Shown here piece after piece: positions 34,054-43,123 of a stretch of 64,000 nt of DNA. Origin of the DNA: JAKFWF01 sp031374115 (GTDB lineage Bacteria > Pseudomonadota > Alphaproteobacteria > Rhizobiales > Hyphomicrobiaceae); NCBI GenBank assembly GCA_031374115.1, contig JANMNO010000149.1:1-64000 (forward strand), in the 5' to 3' direction. The position numbers and the translations under genes were made by a program. The notes beneath the pieces are model-generated. The model saw nothing but the letters and a program-made list of their open reading frames with translations, was not told the DNA's origin and ran no database searches. Numbering within the stretch: the first letter of the stretch is position 1; every line of letters begins with the position of its first letter.

Positions 34054-35271
34054 TCAGGGCTCGTTCTTGCCAGGCTCATCGGACGGGGTCTCGCCAGCGT
34101 CAACCGCCGGTACGGCTGCCTCGCGCTTAGGGCGACGCACGGGGCGGCGCAAAAACTCCGGCTGCTCTTGCTGCGCATCGGTAAACCGATCCGCCGCTGG
34201 GACTGCCGTTGCGCGACGCCGCGGCACCGAAGGTTCCCTCGGCACGGCCGCAGGAGCTGCGACGTTAACTGGCACAACATCATGGACGGGCGCTACTTCA
34301 TGCGCCGGTCCTGCAGTTGGAGATGCTTGAAACTCCGGTGCCAAGGATGTGTCAGGCGAGCCGGCATCGCTCTGCAGTCGGTCTCCCGACGGCCGATCGA
34401 AGGATGCCCGATCGGTCGCGATCCGCTCCGGCCGGTCCTGCAAATTCCGGTCTTGCGGGTTCCGATCTTGCGGTTGCCGGCTGTGCGATTGACGGTCTTG
34501 ATAGGATCGATCGTTGTTCGGCCGGTCCCCGCCCCCGCGATCTTGACCGGGATTGCGGTCGATCCGCTCACGGCGGTCGTCACGATTGCCATTGTAGCCG
34601 CGCTGCTGGCCTTCGCCATATCGCTCACGACGGCCGCCGTCCCGTTGACCACCCTCGCGCTGCTGGCCACCATCGCGGTTGCCGTCATTGCGGCGCGGCT
34701 GGCGATCATCGTAGCCGCGCTGCGGGCGATCGTCGCGATTTCCTCGATCGTCGCGCGGGCCGCGTTCTTCTCGAGCGGGCTGATCCAATGATCTGTCGGC
34801 AAACCGGCCATGTGGCGGATCGAACATGCCAGGCTGCGGCTCCTGACCCCGGATCGAGCCCTCGGCGCCCGCAGTCTGATCATCACCATACTCTTCACCG
34901 GCCTGATCGCTGCCGGCTTCACCGGCTTCGCCAGGCACGCGCGGGCGATATTGACCCTCCCCGCTTTGCTGCTGTTGCTCACGATAGGTCATGATGATGC
35001 GATTGTAATGTTCGGCGTACTGCAGATAAGCTTCAGCCAAAACACTATCGCCGGACGACTGCGCGTCGCGCGCTAGAGTTGTATATTTTTCAGCGATGTG
35101 GGCCGGGTTGCCGCGGATTTTCACATCCGGACCATTCGACTCATAACTGCGGGCGAGAGGATTTTGCCCTTTGCGGTTATTGTTGATGTTGCTCTGGTTG
35201 TGCTGGTTGCTGTTGTGCCCGCCACTACTCTGGCGGCCACGGCCCCTGCGATTCTGCTGTCCCTGCCTCAT
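34054..35271 (-). CDS. DUF4167 domain protein
   Basis: A 405-residue, highly charged protein. Residues about 1-105 hold DUF4167: RKGQNPLARSYESNGPDVKI, GNPAHIAEKYTTLARDA and EHYNRIIMTYREQQ. The rest is Arg/Asp/Gln/Gly/Pro-rich low-complexity sequence (DDRGNRDDRPQRGY) ending in basic Arg-Arg segments. The composition suggests RNA or ribosome association; no enzyme motif exists. It lies downstream of prmC in the same orientation, as in many Hyphomicrobiales. GGAAG precedes the ATG. Confidence 0.88.
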   Translation of the reverse strand: MRQGQQNRRGRGRQSSGGHNSNQHNQSNINNNRKGQNPLARSYESNGPDVKIRGNPAHIAEKYTTLARDAQSSGDSVLAEAYLQYAEHYNRIIMTYREQQQQSGEGQYRPRVPGEAGEAGSDQAGEEYGDDQTAGAEGSIRGQEPQPGMFDPPHGRFADRSLDQPAREERGPRDDRGNRDDRPQRGYDDRQPRRNDGNRDGGQQREGGQRDGGRRERYGEGQQRGYNGNRDDRRERIDRNPGQDRGGGDRPNNDRSYQDRQSHSRQPQDRNPQDRNLQDRPERIATDRASFDRPSGDRLQSDAGSPDTSLAPEFQASPTAGPAHEVAPVHDVVPVNVAAPAAVPREPSVPRRRATAVPAADRFTDAQQEQPEFLRRPVRRPKREAAVPAVDAGETPSDEPGKNEP

Positions 35272-35711
35272 AGGCTTCCATTCTCAACGCTGGAGTTCTG
35301 TAGTTTCAGGCTGGCTTCGAAGCTTGCGGATGCCAAACGCATCGAAAACCTCACGGTATGTGCTTAGCAACATCCCCTCACGCGTTCTCCGACACCGAAC
35401 GCGCCTTCAATGAAAAATGTCTACTCTGCGCCTGCAAAGCCGACCCACCCGATTTCGCCATTCGCCGCTGATGATCGATTGATCTTTGTCCTGAAATGCG
35501 AGCAGGCGTTCGAAGCCCTGTACGCTCAGCGTAGCGCTCTGACTAATCGCGACGATGCGCCGATCGAAATTGCCTCAAATGGCCGATCCGCGACGATCAC
35601 GGTGCATATCTTGCAACGGCCGGGCCGCAACGTCCGAACGCTTTTGTTCAATGCGACGCTTGAGACAATACCGCGACCAGTCGCCGATTCCAATACTTAT
35701 TTGGTGCAAGA
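35272..35711. other. 440-base region between prmC and the DUF4167 gene
   Basis: Holds the DUF4167 promoter on the minus strand. A plus-strand frame at 35410-35808 (132 codons) overlaps the 3' end of prmC and lacks a ribosome site, so it is not accepted. No terminator hairpin for prmC was seen. Confidence 0.35.
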
Positions 35712-36626
35712 TTACCCGAGTGTTTTTTGTGCAACACATCGTGCATTCCCGCTGAGGTCGCAAATCACAGTTGGATCCAGCCAGCCCGCCGGGGCGCCCT
35801 CAGCCTGAAGCATTGCCATCACATCGCGCGCTTGGTTGCTTCCGATTTCCAAAAAAGCATAACCCTTTGGAACTACGCTGACAAGGCCTTGTATTAGCCG
35901 GCGATAGTGTGCGAGCCCATCAGGCCCGCCATCTAACGCTACGGCCGGGTCGTACTGGCTCACTTCGGGCTCCAAACCACAGATTTCGTTAGTCGGAATA
36001 TAAGGCGGATTTGCGATTAGGATATCGAAACGCTCGTCGATCCCGTCAAGCGCATCAACAATCCGGAGCGACATCCGCGGCCAGACCCCGTGCGTGACAG
36101 CATTTCGTTCGGCTACTTGCAACGTTTCGGGATGTATGTCGGTACCAATCCCGGACGCATCCTTTAGTTCCGCCAGTAGCGTAATGAGCAGGCAACCAGA
36201 GCCGGTGCCGACATCGAGAATGCGTAATGGTTTGCCGAAATGGCCAGGCGACCGCGCCACGGCCAGGGCGGCCTCTATCAACGTTTCAGTATCGGATCTG
36301 GGATCGAGGGTGGCTGGCGATATTTCGAACCTACGGCCGTAAAACTCCCGCCAACCCAAAATGCGCGAAACCGGCTCGCGTGCCATGCGCCGGCGTGCAG
36401 CGGCATTGACGGCATCCGCTTTATCGCCGATCAATCGAAAGGGATCTGAGATCAGGGCTGCCGCTTCGATCTCCATGAACTCCGAAAGAAGCAGCCTCGC
36501 ATCCAATGCTGCGGTATCGATCCCGACGCCTTCGAATGCGCGGATCATCAACCGATAGACATCGCCAACTGATTGAACAGGGGTGCTGCTGAACGCGCCA
36601 GCGGGATTGACCGTCGAGCGCGTCAT
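35712..36626 (-). CDS. prmC: Release-factor glutamine methyltransferase PrmC
   Basis: A 304-residue SAM methyltransferase. The N-terminal helical domain recognises the release factor (LDARLLLSEFM, REPVSRILGWREFYG), and the C-terminal Rossmann domain has the SAM loop LDVGTGSGCLLITLL and the catalytic NPPY in LIANPPYIPTNE. It methylates the Gln of the GGQ motif of RF1 and RF2. Its start overlaps the prfA stop by 4 bases, and its substrate gene is immediately upstream. Confidence 0.95.
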   Translation of the reverse strand: MTRSTVNPAGAFSSTPVQSVGDVYRLMIRAFEGVGIDTAALDARLLLSEFMEIEAAALISDPFRLIGDKADAVNAAARRRMAREPVSRILGWREFYGRRFEISPATLDPRSDTETLIEAALAVARSPGHFGKPLRILDVGTGSGCLLITLLAELKDASGIGTDIHPETLQVAERNAVTHGVWPRMSLRIVDALDGIDERFDILIANPPYIPTNEICGLEPEVSQYDPAVALDGGPDGLAHYRRLIQGLVSVVPKGYAFLEIGSNQARDVMAMLQAEGAPAGWLDPTVICDLSGNARCVAQKTLG

Positions 36627-37705
36627 GCCCCGGACTGCGAGATTTCAGCGAGTTGAGTCGCCTGCGCTTCCGTCGTCAATGCGTCAACCAACTCGTCGAG
36701 AACGGCACCCTCCATCATTGCGTCGAGCTTGTGCAATGTCATATTGATCCGGTGGTCAGTGACGCGGCCCTGACCGAAGTTGTAGGTACGTATCCGCTGC
36801 GAACGATCGCCGGAGCCGACTTGATCCTTGCGGGAACTCGAGCGCTCGTCGGCGAGACGTGCGCGCTCCGCCTCATAAAGCCGCGAGCGCAACACCTGCA
36901 TGACCAGACGACGGTTTTGATGTTGCGACTTCTCCATCGAGACGATCACAATTCCGGACGGGATGTGGGTCAAACGCACCGCAGAGTCCGTCTTGTTGAC
37001 GTGCTGGCCACCTGCGCCAGACGCACGCATTGTATCGATCCGGATATCCTCGGGGCGGATGTCGATATCGACCTCCTCCGCCTCGGGCAACACAGCGACC
37101 GTTGCCGCGGACGTGTGGATGCGTCCGCTGGCCTCAGTGGCTGGCACGCGCTGAACGCGATGCACACCAGACTCGTATTTCAATCGAGCGAACACGCCCT
37201 TGCCCGTGATGGAGGCGATCACCTCCTTATAGCCACCCAGGTCACTTTCGGACATCGAGATCACATCGACTTTCCAACCCTTGGACTCTGCGTACCTCGC
37301 GTACATGCGAAAGAGGTCGGCCGCGAACAGTGCAGCCTCGTCGCCGCCAGTCCCCGCGCGCACTTCGATGATGGCGCTCTTTTCATCCGCGGCATCCTTC
37401 GGCAAGAGCTGGATCTTGAGATCGTGCGCCAGCTTGTCGATGCGATCCTTGAGCGCCTCGCTCTCTTCCCGCGCCATCGCGGCCATGTCGCGATCCTGCC
37501 CGGGTTCGGTCAGCATCGCTTCGAGATCAGCCCGTTCCGCTTGGCTCGCCTGCAACAACTTGATGGCATCGACCACGGGACCCAGTTCGGCAAACTCCTT
37601 GGAAAGCTTTACAAATTGAGCTTGCGGCAGATTCGACGACAACTGAGCCTGCAGCGCTTCCCAGCGTTGCACGAGGCGGTCTAGTTTCTCGAGCGGTACG
37701 GTCAT
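36623..37705 (-). CDS. prfA: Peptide chain release factor 1
   Basis: A 360-residue class I release factor. The start at 37705 (MTVPLEKLDRLVQRWE) matches the family length; the ATG 3 bases upstream is equally possible, and the longer frame to 37831 is not used since it runs into ptsP. The catalytic loop GAGGQHVNKTDSAVRLTH carries GGQ, and the stop-codon recognition region has VPATEASGRIHTS. It recognises UAA/UAG and releases the polypeptide. It sits between ptsP and prmC in a single-strand block. Confidence 0.96.
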   Translation of the reverse strand: MTVPLEKLDRLVQRWEALQAQLSSNLPQAQFVKLSKEFAELGPVVDAIKLLQASQAERADLEAMLTEPGQDRDMAAMAREESEALKDRIDKLAHDLKIQLLPKDAADEKSAIIEVRAGTGGDEAALFAADLFRMYARYAESKGWKVDVISMSESDLGGYKEVIASITGKGVFARLKYESGVHRVQRVPATEASGRIHTSAATVAVLPEAEEVDIDIRPEDIRIDTMRASGAGGQHVNKTDSAVRLTHIPSGIVIVSMEKSQHQNRRLVMQVLRSRLYEAERARLADERSSSRKDQVGSGDRSQRIRTYNFGQGRVTDHRINMTLHKLDAMMEGAVLDELVDALTTEAQATQLAEISQSGA

Positions 37706-37760
37706 CATGGCGCAGGCATCCGGAAGCAAACATCGACGCAGGTGGAGTTGGCATCCCTCG

Positions 37761-40055
37761 CTACAATTCGATGCTGTCGCCTTCGGCGAAACTGTGCAGA
37801 TCCGATCGCAGCGACCCCGTCTTTGTGCCAAGCCACTCCGTCATGCGCTCGGCGATCCGGCTCGCGTCAAGCGAACGCAGCATCGCTTTCACCGGCCCGA
37901 TGGAAGCGGGCGACATCGAAATCGACCGGAACCCCAGCCCGATCAGTGCCATCGCCGACAATGGCCGCCCGGCCAGCTCGCCGCATAGCGTCACCGGTTT
38001 ACCGTGCTTCTCACCGGCCTCGACGATTTGGCGTAACGCCCGCAGGCCCGGCACCGACAAGGCATCATACCGGTTGGCAACGCGACTATTGCCGCGGTCG
38101 GCTGCAAACAAGAATTGCATCAAATCGTTGCTGCCGACCGACACGAAGTCGATGCGGGGCATCAACGCGTCGAGCTCGAACAACAAGCTCGGTACTTCGA
38201 TCATCGCGCCTATTTTTACTGCGGCCGGTGCCGGCCACGTGCCGCGCTCGACCATCAATTCCTGCTCACGCGCGATCAGGCGCCGCGCTGCATCCATTTC
38301 GGCGACCGACGTTATCATCGGTACCATCAGATAGAGCGTGCGCCCGCCCGCGGCACGCAGCAGCGCGCGCACCTGCGTGCGGAACAATCCCGGCCGGTCA
38401 AGCGACATGCGAATTGCCCGCCAACCGATCGCCGGGTTCTCTTCCTTCGGCTGGCGCAAATAGGGCAGCGTCTTGTCACCACCGATATCGAGCGCCCGGA
38501 ACACGACCGGCTTGTCACCCGCTTCTTCGAGAATTTGCCGGTAGGCAAGCGTCTGTCTTTCCAACCGGGGAAAACTGTCCGAAATCATGAACTGCAGCTC
38601 GGTGCGGAACAGGCCGATACCGTCCGCTCCGCATTCCATCAGATGCGGCATATCGACAAGCAGGCCGGCATTGATGCGCAAGTCAATCGTGCAACCGTCT
38701 TTCGTCACGGCTGGCTGATCGCGCAGCGCACGATACTGCTGCTGACGACGTGCCCTGAAACGGGCTTTGTCGGCGTAAGCGGCGATCACATCGGCGGGCG
38801 GGCGAAGATGAACCTCGCCGCTTTCGGCGTCGACGATCACGGCGTCGCCGGTCGACACCCGCTCGATCAAGCCCTTTGCGTTACCAATGGCCACCAAGCC
38901 CAGCGCCTTGGCGACGATTGCCACGTGGCTTTGTCCGCTGCCATCTTCGAGAATCAGCCCGCGCAGCCGCGACCGGTCGTAGTCGAGCAGTTCTGCGGGA
39001 CCCATGGTGCGGGCGACCAGGATCGTATCGAGCGGCAGGTCAAAGTTTTCTCGTGCCGCATTTTCCCGGCCGGCCAGCAGACGCAGCAAACGGTCCGATA
39101 AGTCGTCGAGATCGCGCAGCCGCTCGCGCCAGTAGGGATCGTTTTGCCGCAGCATCCGCGACCGCGTGGAATTCTGCACGCGCTCGACCGCTGCCTCAGC
39201 GGTCAAGCCTTCCTTGACGGCTTCCCGCATGCGCCGCAGCCAGCCTTTGTCGTTAGCAAACATGCGGTAAGCTTCGAGCACGTCGCGATGTGCTCCGGCC
39301 ATTGCCAGCGTCTCGTGCGAGAGAAGCTCATCGAGATTGCCGCGCAAGCGCACCACCGCAGCTTCAAGCTTACGCTCTTCTGCCGCCGGATCATCCGCCA
39401 ACAGTTTGGTGACGACGACGCGCGGCTCGTGCAAGACGACGTGGCCAAGCGCCAAGCCCTCCGACATCGGCTCGCCCTTGATCGCGGTCGATTGAATACG
39501 GCCCATATCCAGCGCTGCACCGGCGCCCGCCACCGCACCCGATACGATCTGTTCGGCAACCACCATCGCGGTCGTCTGCAGAACTTCCACGTCCTCCTCG
39601 GAATACTCACGGAAGGTGCGATTTTGCACGACGAGCACGCCATACACCGTCCCGCCGCGCACGATCGGCACGGCCAGCAGGGAGTGGTAGATTTCTTCGC
39701 CGGTTTCCGGACGATAGGAGAACGCAGGATGGTTCTGTGCGTCGGGTTCATTGACCGGGGTCGCCAGTTCGGCGCAGCGGCCGACGAGGCCTTCGCCGCG
39801 CTTCATGCGGGTGGTGTGAACGGCGTTCGGGTTCAACCCTTCGGTCGCAAACAACTCCAGCGAACCGTCCTGACGTTTGAGATAGATCGAACATACCTCG
39901 GAGACCATCAACCCGGATATCTGACGTACGATCTGGTCGAGCCGGGACTGACCGTCGCCGGTCGCAGCCATGATCTCGCGCAGGCGCCGCGTGATCACAC
40001 GTAGCGCCGGCTCGGTCGAAGAGGTGCGCAATTCGTCCCCGCGTCGGGTCTGCAT
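37761..40055 (-). CDS. ptsP: Phosphoenolpyruvate-protein phosphotransferase PtsP (EI-Ntr)
   Basis: A 764-residue protein. The N-terminal GAF domain (about 25-165) contains LVGRCAELATPVN and HSLLAVPIVRGGTVYG. The EI part has the phosphohistidine region GSGQSHVAIVAKALG, the PEP-binding domain with FRALDIGGDKTLPYL and EENPAIGWRAIR, and the active-site GSNDLMQFLFAADRGN and TLCGELAG. This is the first enzyme of the nitrogen phosphotransferase system. The GAF domain usually senses nitrogen status through glutamine or 2-oxoglutarate. GAAG precedes the ATG. Confidence 0.95.
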   Translation of the reverse strand: MQTRRGDELRTSSTEPALRVITRRLREIMAATGDGQSRLDQIVRQISGLMVSEVCSIYLKRQDGSLELFATEGLNPNAVHTTRMKRGEGLVGRCAELATPVNEPDAQNHPAFSYRPETGEEIYHSLLAVPIVRGGTVYGVLVVQNRTFREYSEEDVEVLQTTAMVVAEQIVSGAVAGAGAALDMGRIQSTAIKGEPMSEGLALGHVVLHEPRVVVTKLLADDPAAEERKLEAAVVRLRGNLDELLSHETLAMAGAHRDVLEAYRMFANDKGWLRRMREAVKEGLTAEAAVERVQNSTRSRMLRQNDPYWRERLRDLDDLSDRLLRLLAGRENAARENFDLPLDTILVARTMGPAELLDYDRSRLRGLILEDGSGQSHVAIVAKALGLVAIGNAKGLIERVSTGDAVIVDAESGEVHLRPPADVIAAYADKARFRARRQQQYRALRDQPAVTKDGCTIDLRINAGLLVDMPHLMECGADGIGLFRTELQFMISDSFPRLERQTLAYRQILEEAGDKPVVFRALDIGGDKTLPYLRQPKEENPAIGWRAIRMSLDRPGLFRTQVRALLRAAGGRTLYLMVPMITSVAEMDAARRLIAREQELMVERGTWPAPAAVKIGAMIEVPSLLFELDALMPRIDFVSVGSNDLMQFLFAADRGNSRVANRYDALSVPGLRALRQIVEAGEKHGKPVTLCGELAGRPLSAMALIGLGFRSISMSPASIGPVKAMLRSLDASRIAERMTEWLGTKTGSLRSDLHSFAEGDSIEL

Positions 40056-40168
40056 GATCTTCTGCCGTTTGCCCCTCCGCCCCGAAAAGCGGTGTTAAAA
40101 CGCAAAAGGCCCGCAACAGCATCAAGCGCTGGATCTGCCGCAAGGCCGGTTCATCAAGTTTCGTTTCG

Positions 40169-41434
40169 CTAGTCTTTGTCGAGACCGTAAAGCGTGTGTA
40201 GCGTACGAACCGCAAGCTCGGCGTACGCTGCGTCGATCAACACACTGATTTTGATTTCGGATGTCGTAATGGCCAGAATGTTGATGCCCTTTTCGGCGAG
40301 CGCCTTGAACATCTGCGCGGCAACTCCGGCGTGACTGCGCATACCAACGCCGATGACCGACACCTTCACCACGTCGGCAGAGCTTTTCACTTCGAAATAG
40401 CCGATCGCGCCCTTGGCTGCCTTCAGCACTTCGAGGGTACGCGGCAGTTCGGCCGCCTGAACGGTAAAGGTCATGTCCGTATGCTTGCCGTCAGCCGACA
40501 AGTTCTGCACGATCATATCGACGTTGACGTTGGCATCGGCAAGCGCGCCAAAGATACTAGCGGCGATGCCAGGCTTGTCCGCGACCTTTACGATCGTAAC
40601 CTTGGCCTCATCCTTGGCAAAGGCAATACCGCTGACAACTTGTTGTTCCACAATCTCATCCTCGCCACAAACAATGGTACCGATATCTTCCCAGTTACTC
40701 GACCCTCCGACAGCTGGAATGGCATCCGGGGAAACGAAACTCGACAGCACTCGGGTTCGCATCCCGTGCACCATGGCTAACTCGACCGAACGCGTCTGCA
40801 AAACCTTCGATCCGAGCGATGCCATCTCGAGCATCTCCTCGTAAGAAACTTTGGGCAGCCGCCGCGCCTTCGGCACGACGCGCGGGTCGGTCGTATAAAC
40901 ACCATCCACATCGGTATAGATGTCGCAAATGTCGGCCTTCAAGGCGATCGCCATGGCAACGGCACTCGTGTCGGATCCACCGCGACCCAGCGTCGCGACG
41001 CGCCTGCGTTCCGGTTCAATGCCTTGAAAGCCGGTGATGACGGCAACTTCTCCCCCAGCGAGCCGGCGGCGCAACTCGCTACCTTCGATTTCCAGAATTC
41101 GGGCCGAGCCGTGCGCCTTATCTGTCAACACCGGCACCTGCCAGCCCTGCCAAGAGCGCGCCTGGATACCGAGCGACTGCAGAACGATCGCGAGCAACCC
41201 CGCCGTCACCATTTCGCCCGAGGCAACCACGGCATCGTATTCCCGCGCATCGTGCAGAACCGATGCTTCACGCACCCACGAGACGAGCTGGTTCGTAACC
41301 CCCGTCATGGCGGAGACGACAACTGCGACCTGATTACCGGCGTCGACTTCGCGCTTGACGTGACGCGCCACATTCTTGATGCGCTCCACGTTAGCGACCG
41401 ACGTCCCACCGAATTTCATAACGACAACGGCCAT
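40169..41434 (-). CDS. lysC: Aspartate kinase
   Basis: A 421-residue enzyme. The ATG at 41434 (MAVVVMKFGGTSVAN) has AAGGAC upstream; a longer frame to 41671 is rejected because it runs into the divergent ubiG. The kinase domain shows KFGGTSV, GRGGSDTSAVAMA and the aspartate site SYEEMLEMASLGSKVL. Two C-terminal ACT domains (VADKPGIAASIFGALADAN and GVGMRSHAGVAAQMFKALAE) bind feedback regulators such as lysine and threonine. It catalyses the first step of lysine, threonine and methionine synthesis. Confidence 0.96.
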   Translation of the reverse strand: MAVVVMKFGGTSVANVERIKNVARHVKREVDAGNQVAVVVSAMTGVTNQLVSWVREASVLHDAREYDAVVASGEMVTAGLLAIVLQSLGIQARSWQGWQVPVLTDKAHGSARILEIEGSELRRRLAGGEVAVITGFQGIEPERRRVATLGRGGSDTSAVAMAIALKADICDIYTDVDGVYTTDPRVVPKARRLPKVSYEEMLEMASLGSKVLQTRSVELAMVHGMRTRVLSSFVSPDAIPAVGGSSNWEDIGTIVCGEDEIVEQQVVSGIAFAKDEAKVTIVKVADKPGIAASIFGALADANVNVDMIVQNLSADGKHTDMTFTVQAAELPRTLEVLKAAKGAIGYFEVKSSADVVKVSVIGVGMRSHAGVAAQMFKALAEKGINILAITTSEIKISVLIDAAYAELAVRTLHTLYGLDKD

Positions 41435-41580
41435 AGTCGTGTCCTTAGGGCCGGGCGCAGATACTGCCCCGAACGGCCAATTCATCATGCACTGGAGGTA
41501 CTCATAACCAGAACGCACCCTCCCCGCAACCACGCGGCCGGGTTTGACGAATCCTCCCCCAAGGGCCATGTAATTGGCCC

Positions 41581-42339
41581 ATGTCTGATCCTGCAAACAA
41601 CGCTGCCGTAAATATCGACCAGGCGGAACTCGACCGCTTCGCCAAGCTCGCCAGCGATTGGTGGGATCCAAACGGTAAATTCAAGCCGCTTCACAAAATC
41701 GGCCCTGCACGTCTCGGATACATTCGAGATCGTGTGATGAGCCATTTCAAGTTGCAGCCACGACAGAGCCTAAAGCCGTTCGCCGGTCTGACGATGCTGG
41801 ATATCGGCTGCGGTGGCGGCCTGATTTCGGAGCCGCTCAGCCGTCTAGGCGCATCCGTTACGGCGATCGAGCCGGCGGAAGCCAACATCGGCGCAGCCAG
41901 GGCGCATGCCGCCGCAACCGGTCTCACAATCGATTACCAAGCGACGACAGCGGAGGATTTGTCGGCCAGAGGGTGTTCCTTCGACTGCGTCGTATGCCTG
42001 GAAGTGGTGGAGCATGTGCCCGATCCCGCGGCCTTCGTGAAGGTATGCGGCAGTCTCGTGCGGCCCGGCGGTTTGTTGATTTTGTCGACGATCAATCGCA
42101 CTTTGAAGGCGTACGCTTTGGCGATCGTCGGTGCGGAATACATACTACGCTGGTTGCCGGTGGGCACGCATCAGTGGGACCGCTTCATCACACCGGCTGA
42201 GCTTGACGGTCATGTCCAAGCAGCCGGGTTCGGCGCGTTGGCGGTAGAAGGGATCGTGTTCAATCCGCTTGCCGATCGTTGGTCGATCGGTCGCGACACC
42301 GATGTGAACTACATAGGTGCCGCTGCCAAACCGGACTAA
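41581..42339 (+). CDS. ubiG: Ubiquinone biosynthesis O-methyltransferase UbiG
   Basis: A 252-residue SAM methyltransferase with ASDWWDPNGKFKPLHKIGPA near the start, the SAM motif LDIGCGGGLISEPL, and VEHVPDPAAFVK. GTHQWDRFITPAEL near the C-terminus is typical of UbiG. It makes the O-methylations at C5/C6 (both hydroxy positions) in ubiquinone synthesis. It is divergent from lysC with 146 bases between them. The ribosome site is weak. Confidence 0.95.
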   Translation: MSDPANNAAVNIDQAELDRFAKLASDWWDPNGKFKPLHKIGPARLGYIRDRVMSHFKLQPRQSLKPFAGLTMLDIGCGGGLISEPLSRLGASVTAIEPAEANIGAARAHAAATGLTIDYQATTAEDLSARGCSFDCVVCLEVVEHVPDPAAFVKVCGSLVRPGGLLILSTINRTLKAYALAIVGAEYILRWLPVGTHQWDRFITPAELDGHVQAAGFGALAVEGIVFNPLADRWSIGRDTDVNYIGAAAKPD

Positions 42340-42349
42340 GTCAGCAAAT

Positions 42350-42832
42350 TCATTTTCCCTTTTTGCTCAGCCAATCTTGCAGAAAGGCAATCTCGGTCTC
42401 CTGCGCCTTGACTATCTCTTCGGCAAGCTTCTTGAGTTCCGGATCGCTGCCATATTTCAGTACCACCCGGGCCATGTCGACTGCCCCCTTGTGATGAGGG
42501 ATCATTCCCCGGGCAAAATCAACGTCTGCGTCGCCAGAGTATGTGATGTTCATCTCGCCGTGCATTTTCATGTTGGCGTGATTGTAGGCTTGGCTTGCCG
42601 GGCCTTTATCACCCTTCGGCGCCATTTTGCCCATCTTGTCCATTTTACCCATTTTGCCCATGGAGCCGCTGCCGGAGCCTTTGCCGGCCCCCGAGCCCGA
42701 GCCCGAACCCGAGCCTGCGCTCGAGCCAGAACCCGAGCCCTTCTCTTGAGCCGCGAGGTATGAAGTGCCGGACGCAACCGCAACGGTGAGTGCAAGGGTC
42801 GCTGCCAACGCGATCGACGTAAGAATTTTCAT
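42350..42832 (-). CDS. Exported DUF305 protein with Gly/Ser and Met/Lys-rich linker
   Basis: A 160-residue protein. A signal peptide (MKILTSIALAATLALTVAVA, cleavage near LAA) is followed by a Gly/Ser tract (about 30-56), a Met-Gly-Lys repeat (MGKMGKMDKMGKM) and a C-terminal DUF305 helix bundle with DFARGMIPHHKGAVDMARVV. DUF305 is ferritin-like, and its His/Met residues often bind copper. The Met-rich tract may add low-affinity Cu(I) sites. It is convergent with ubiG, 10 bases away. Confidence 0.82.
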   Translation of the reverse strand: MKILTSIALAATLALTVAVASGTSYLAAQEKGSGSGSSAGSGSGSGSGAGKGSGSGSMGKMGKMDKMGKMAPKGDKGPASQAYNHANMKMHGEMNITYSGDADVDFARGMIPHHKGAVDMARVVLKYGSDPELKKLAEEIVKAQETEIAFLQDWLSKKGK

Positions 42833-43123
42833 GATGCTTCCATGTTGATTTGGCCCACATCCAGATATCTGGAACGCCAGATTTCCAGTGTGAGCGTGCG
42901 CGAGTGTTCTTTTACTTGATTTGCGATGCCTGGGGTTAGGCCTTTGGTGGTCGCGGAAGTGGTGAAGGCTCGAAGGTATGAGCAGCAAATCCACTCGTGC
43001 CGGCATGCCTAAGCCAAAGTAGCGATGTGTGGTTGGAGGATGCTCCATCCCTCGTATTTGGCGGTACAAGCGCGCTTCATCAAGGACCATTTTTGCAGAC
43101 GTGCTGTCGATCGCGCTCGGCGG

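Noticed and set aside
35410..35808. Plus-strand 132-codon frame between prmC and the DUF4167 gene
   Set aside because: It overlaps the 3' end of prmC on the other strand, has no ribosome site and no recognisable motif.
36653..39101. Long plus-strand frames opposite prfA and ptsP
   Set aside because: Antisense to well-supported genes, no ribosome sites, His/Arg-rich composition.
41435..41580. Lysine riboswitch upstream of lysC
   Set aside because: The 146-base gap is too short and shows no conserved pairing; such riboswitches are not expected in this group.
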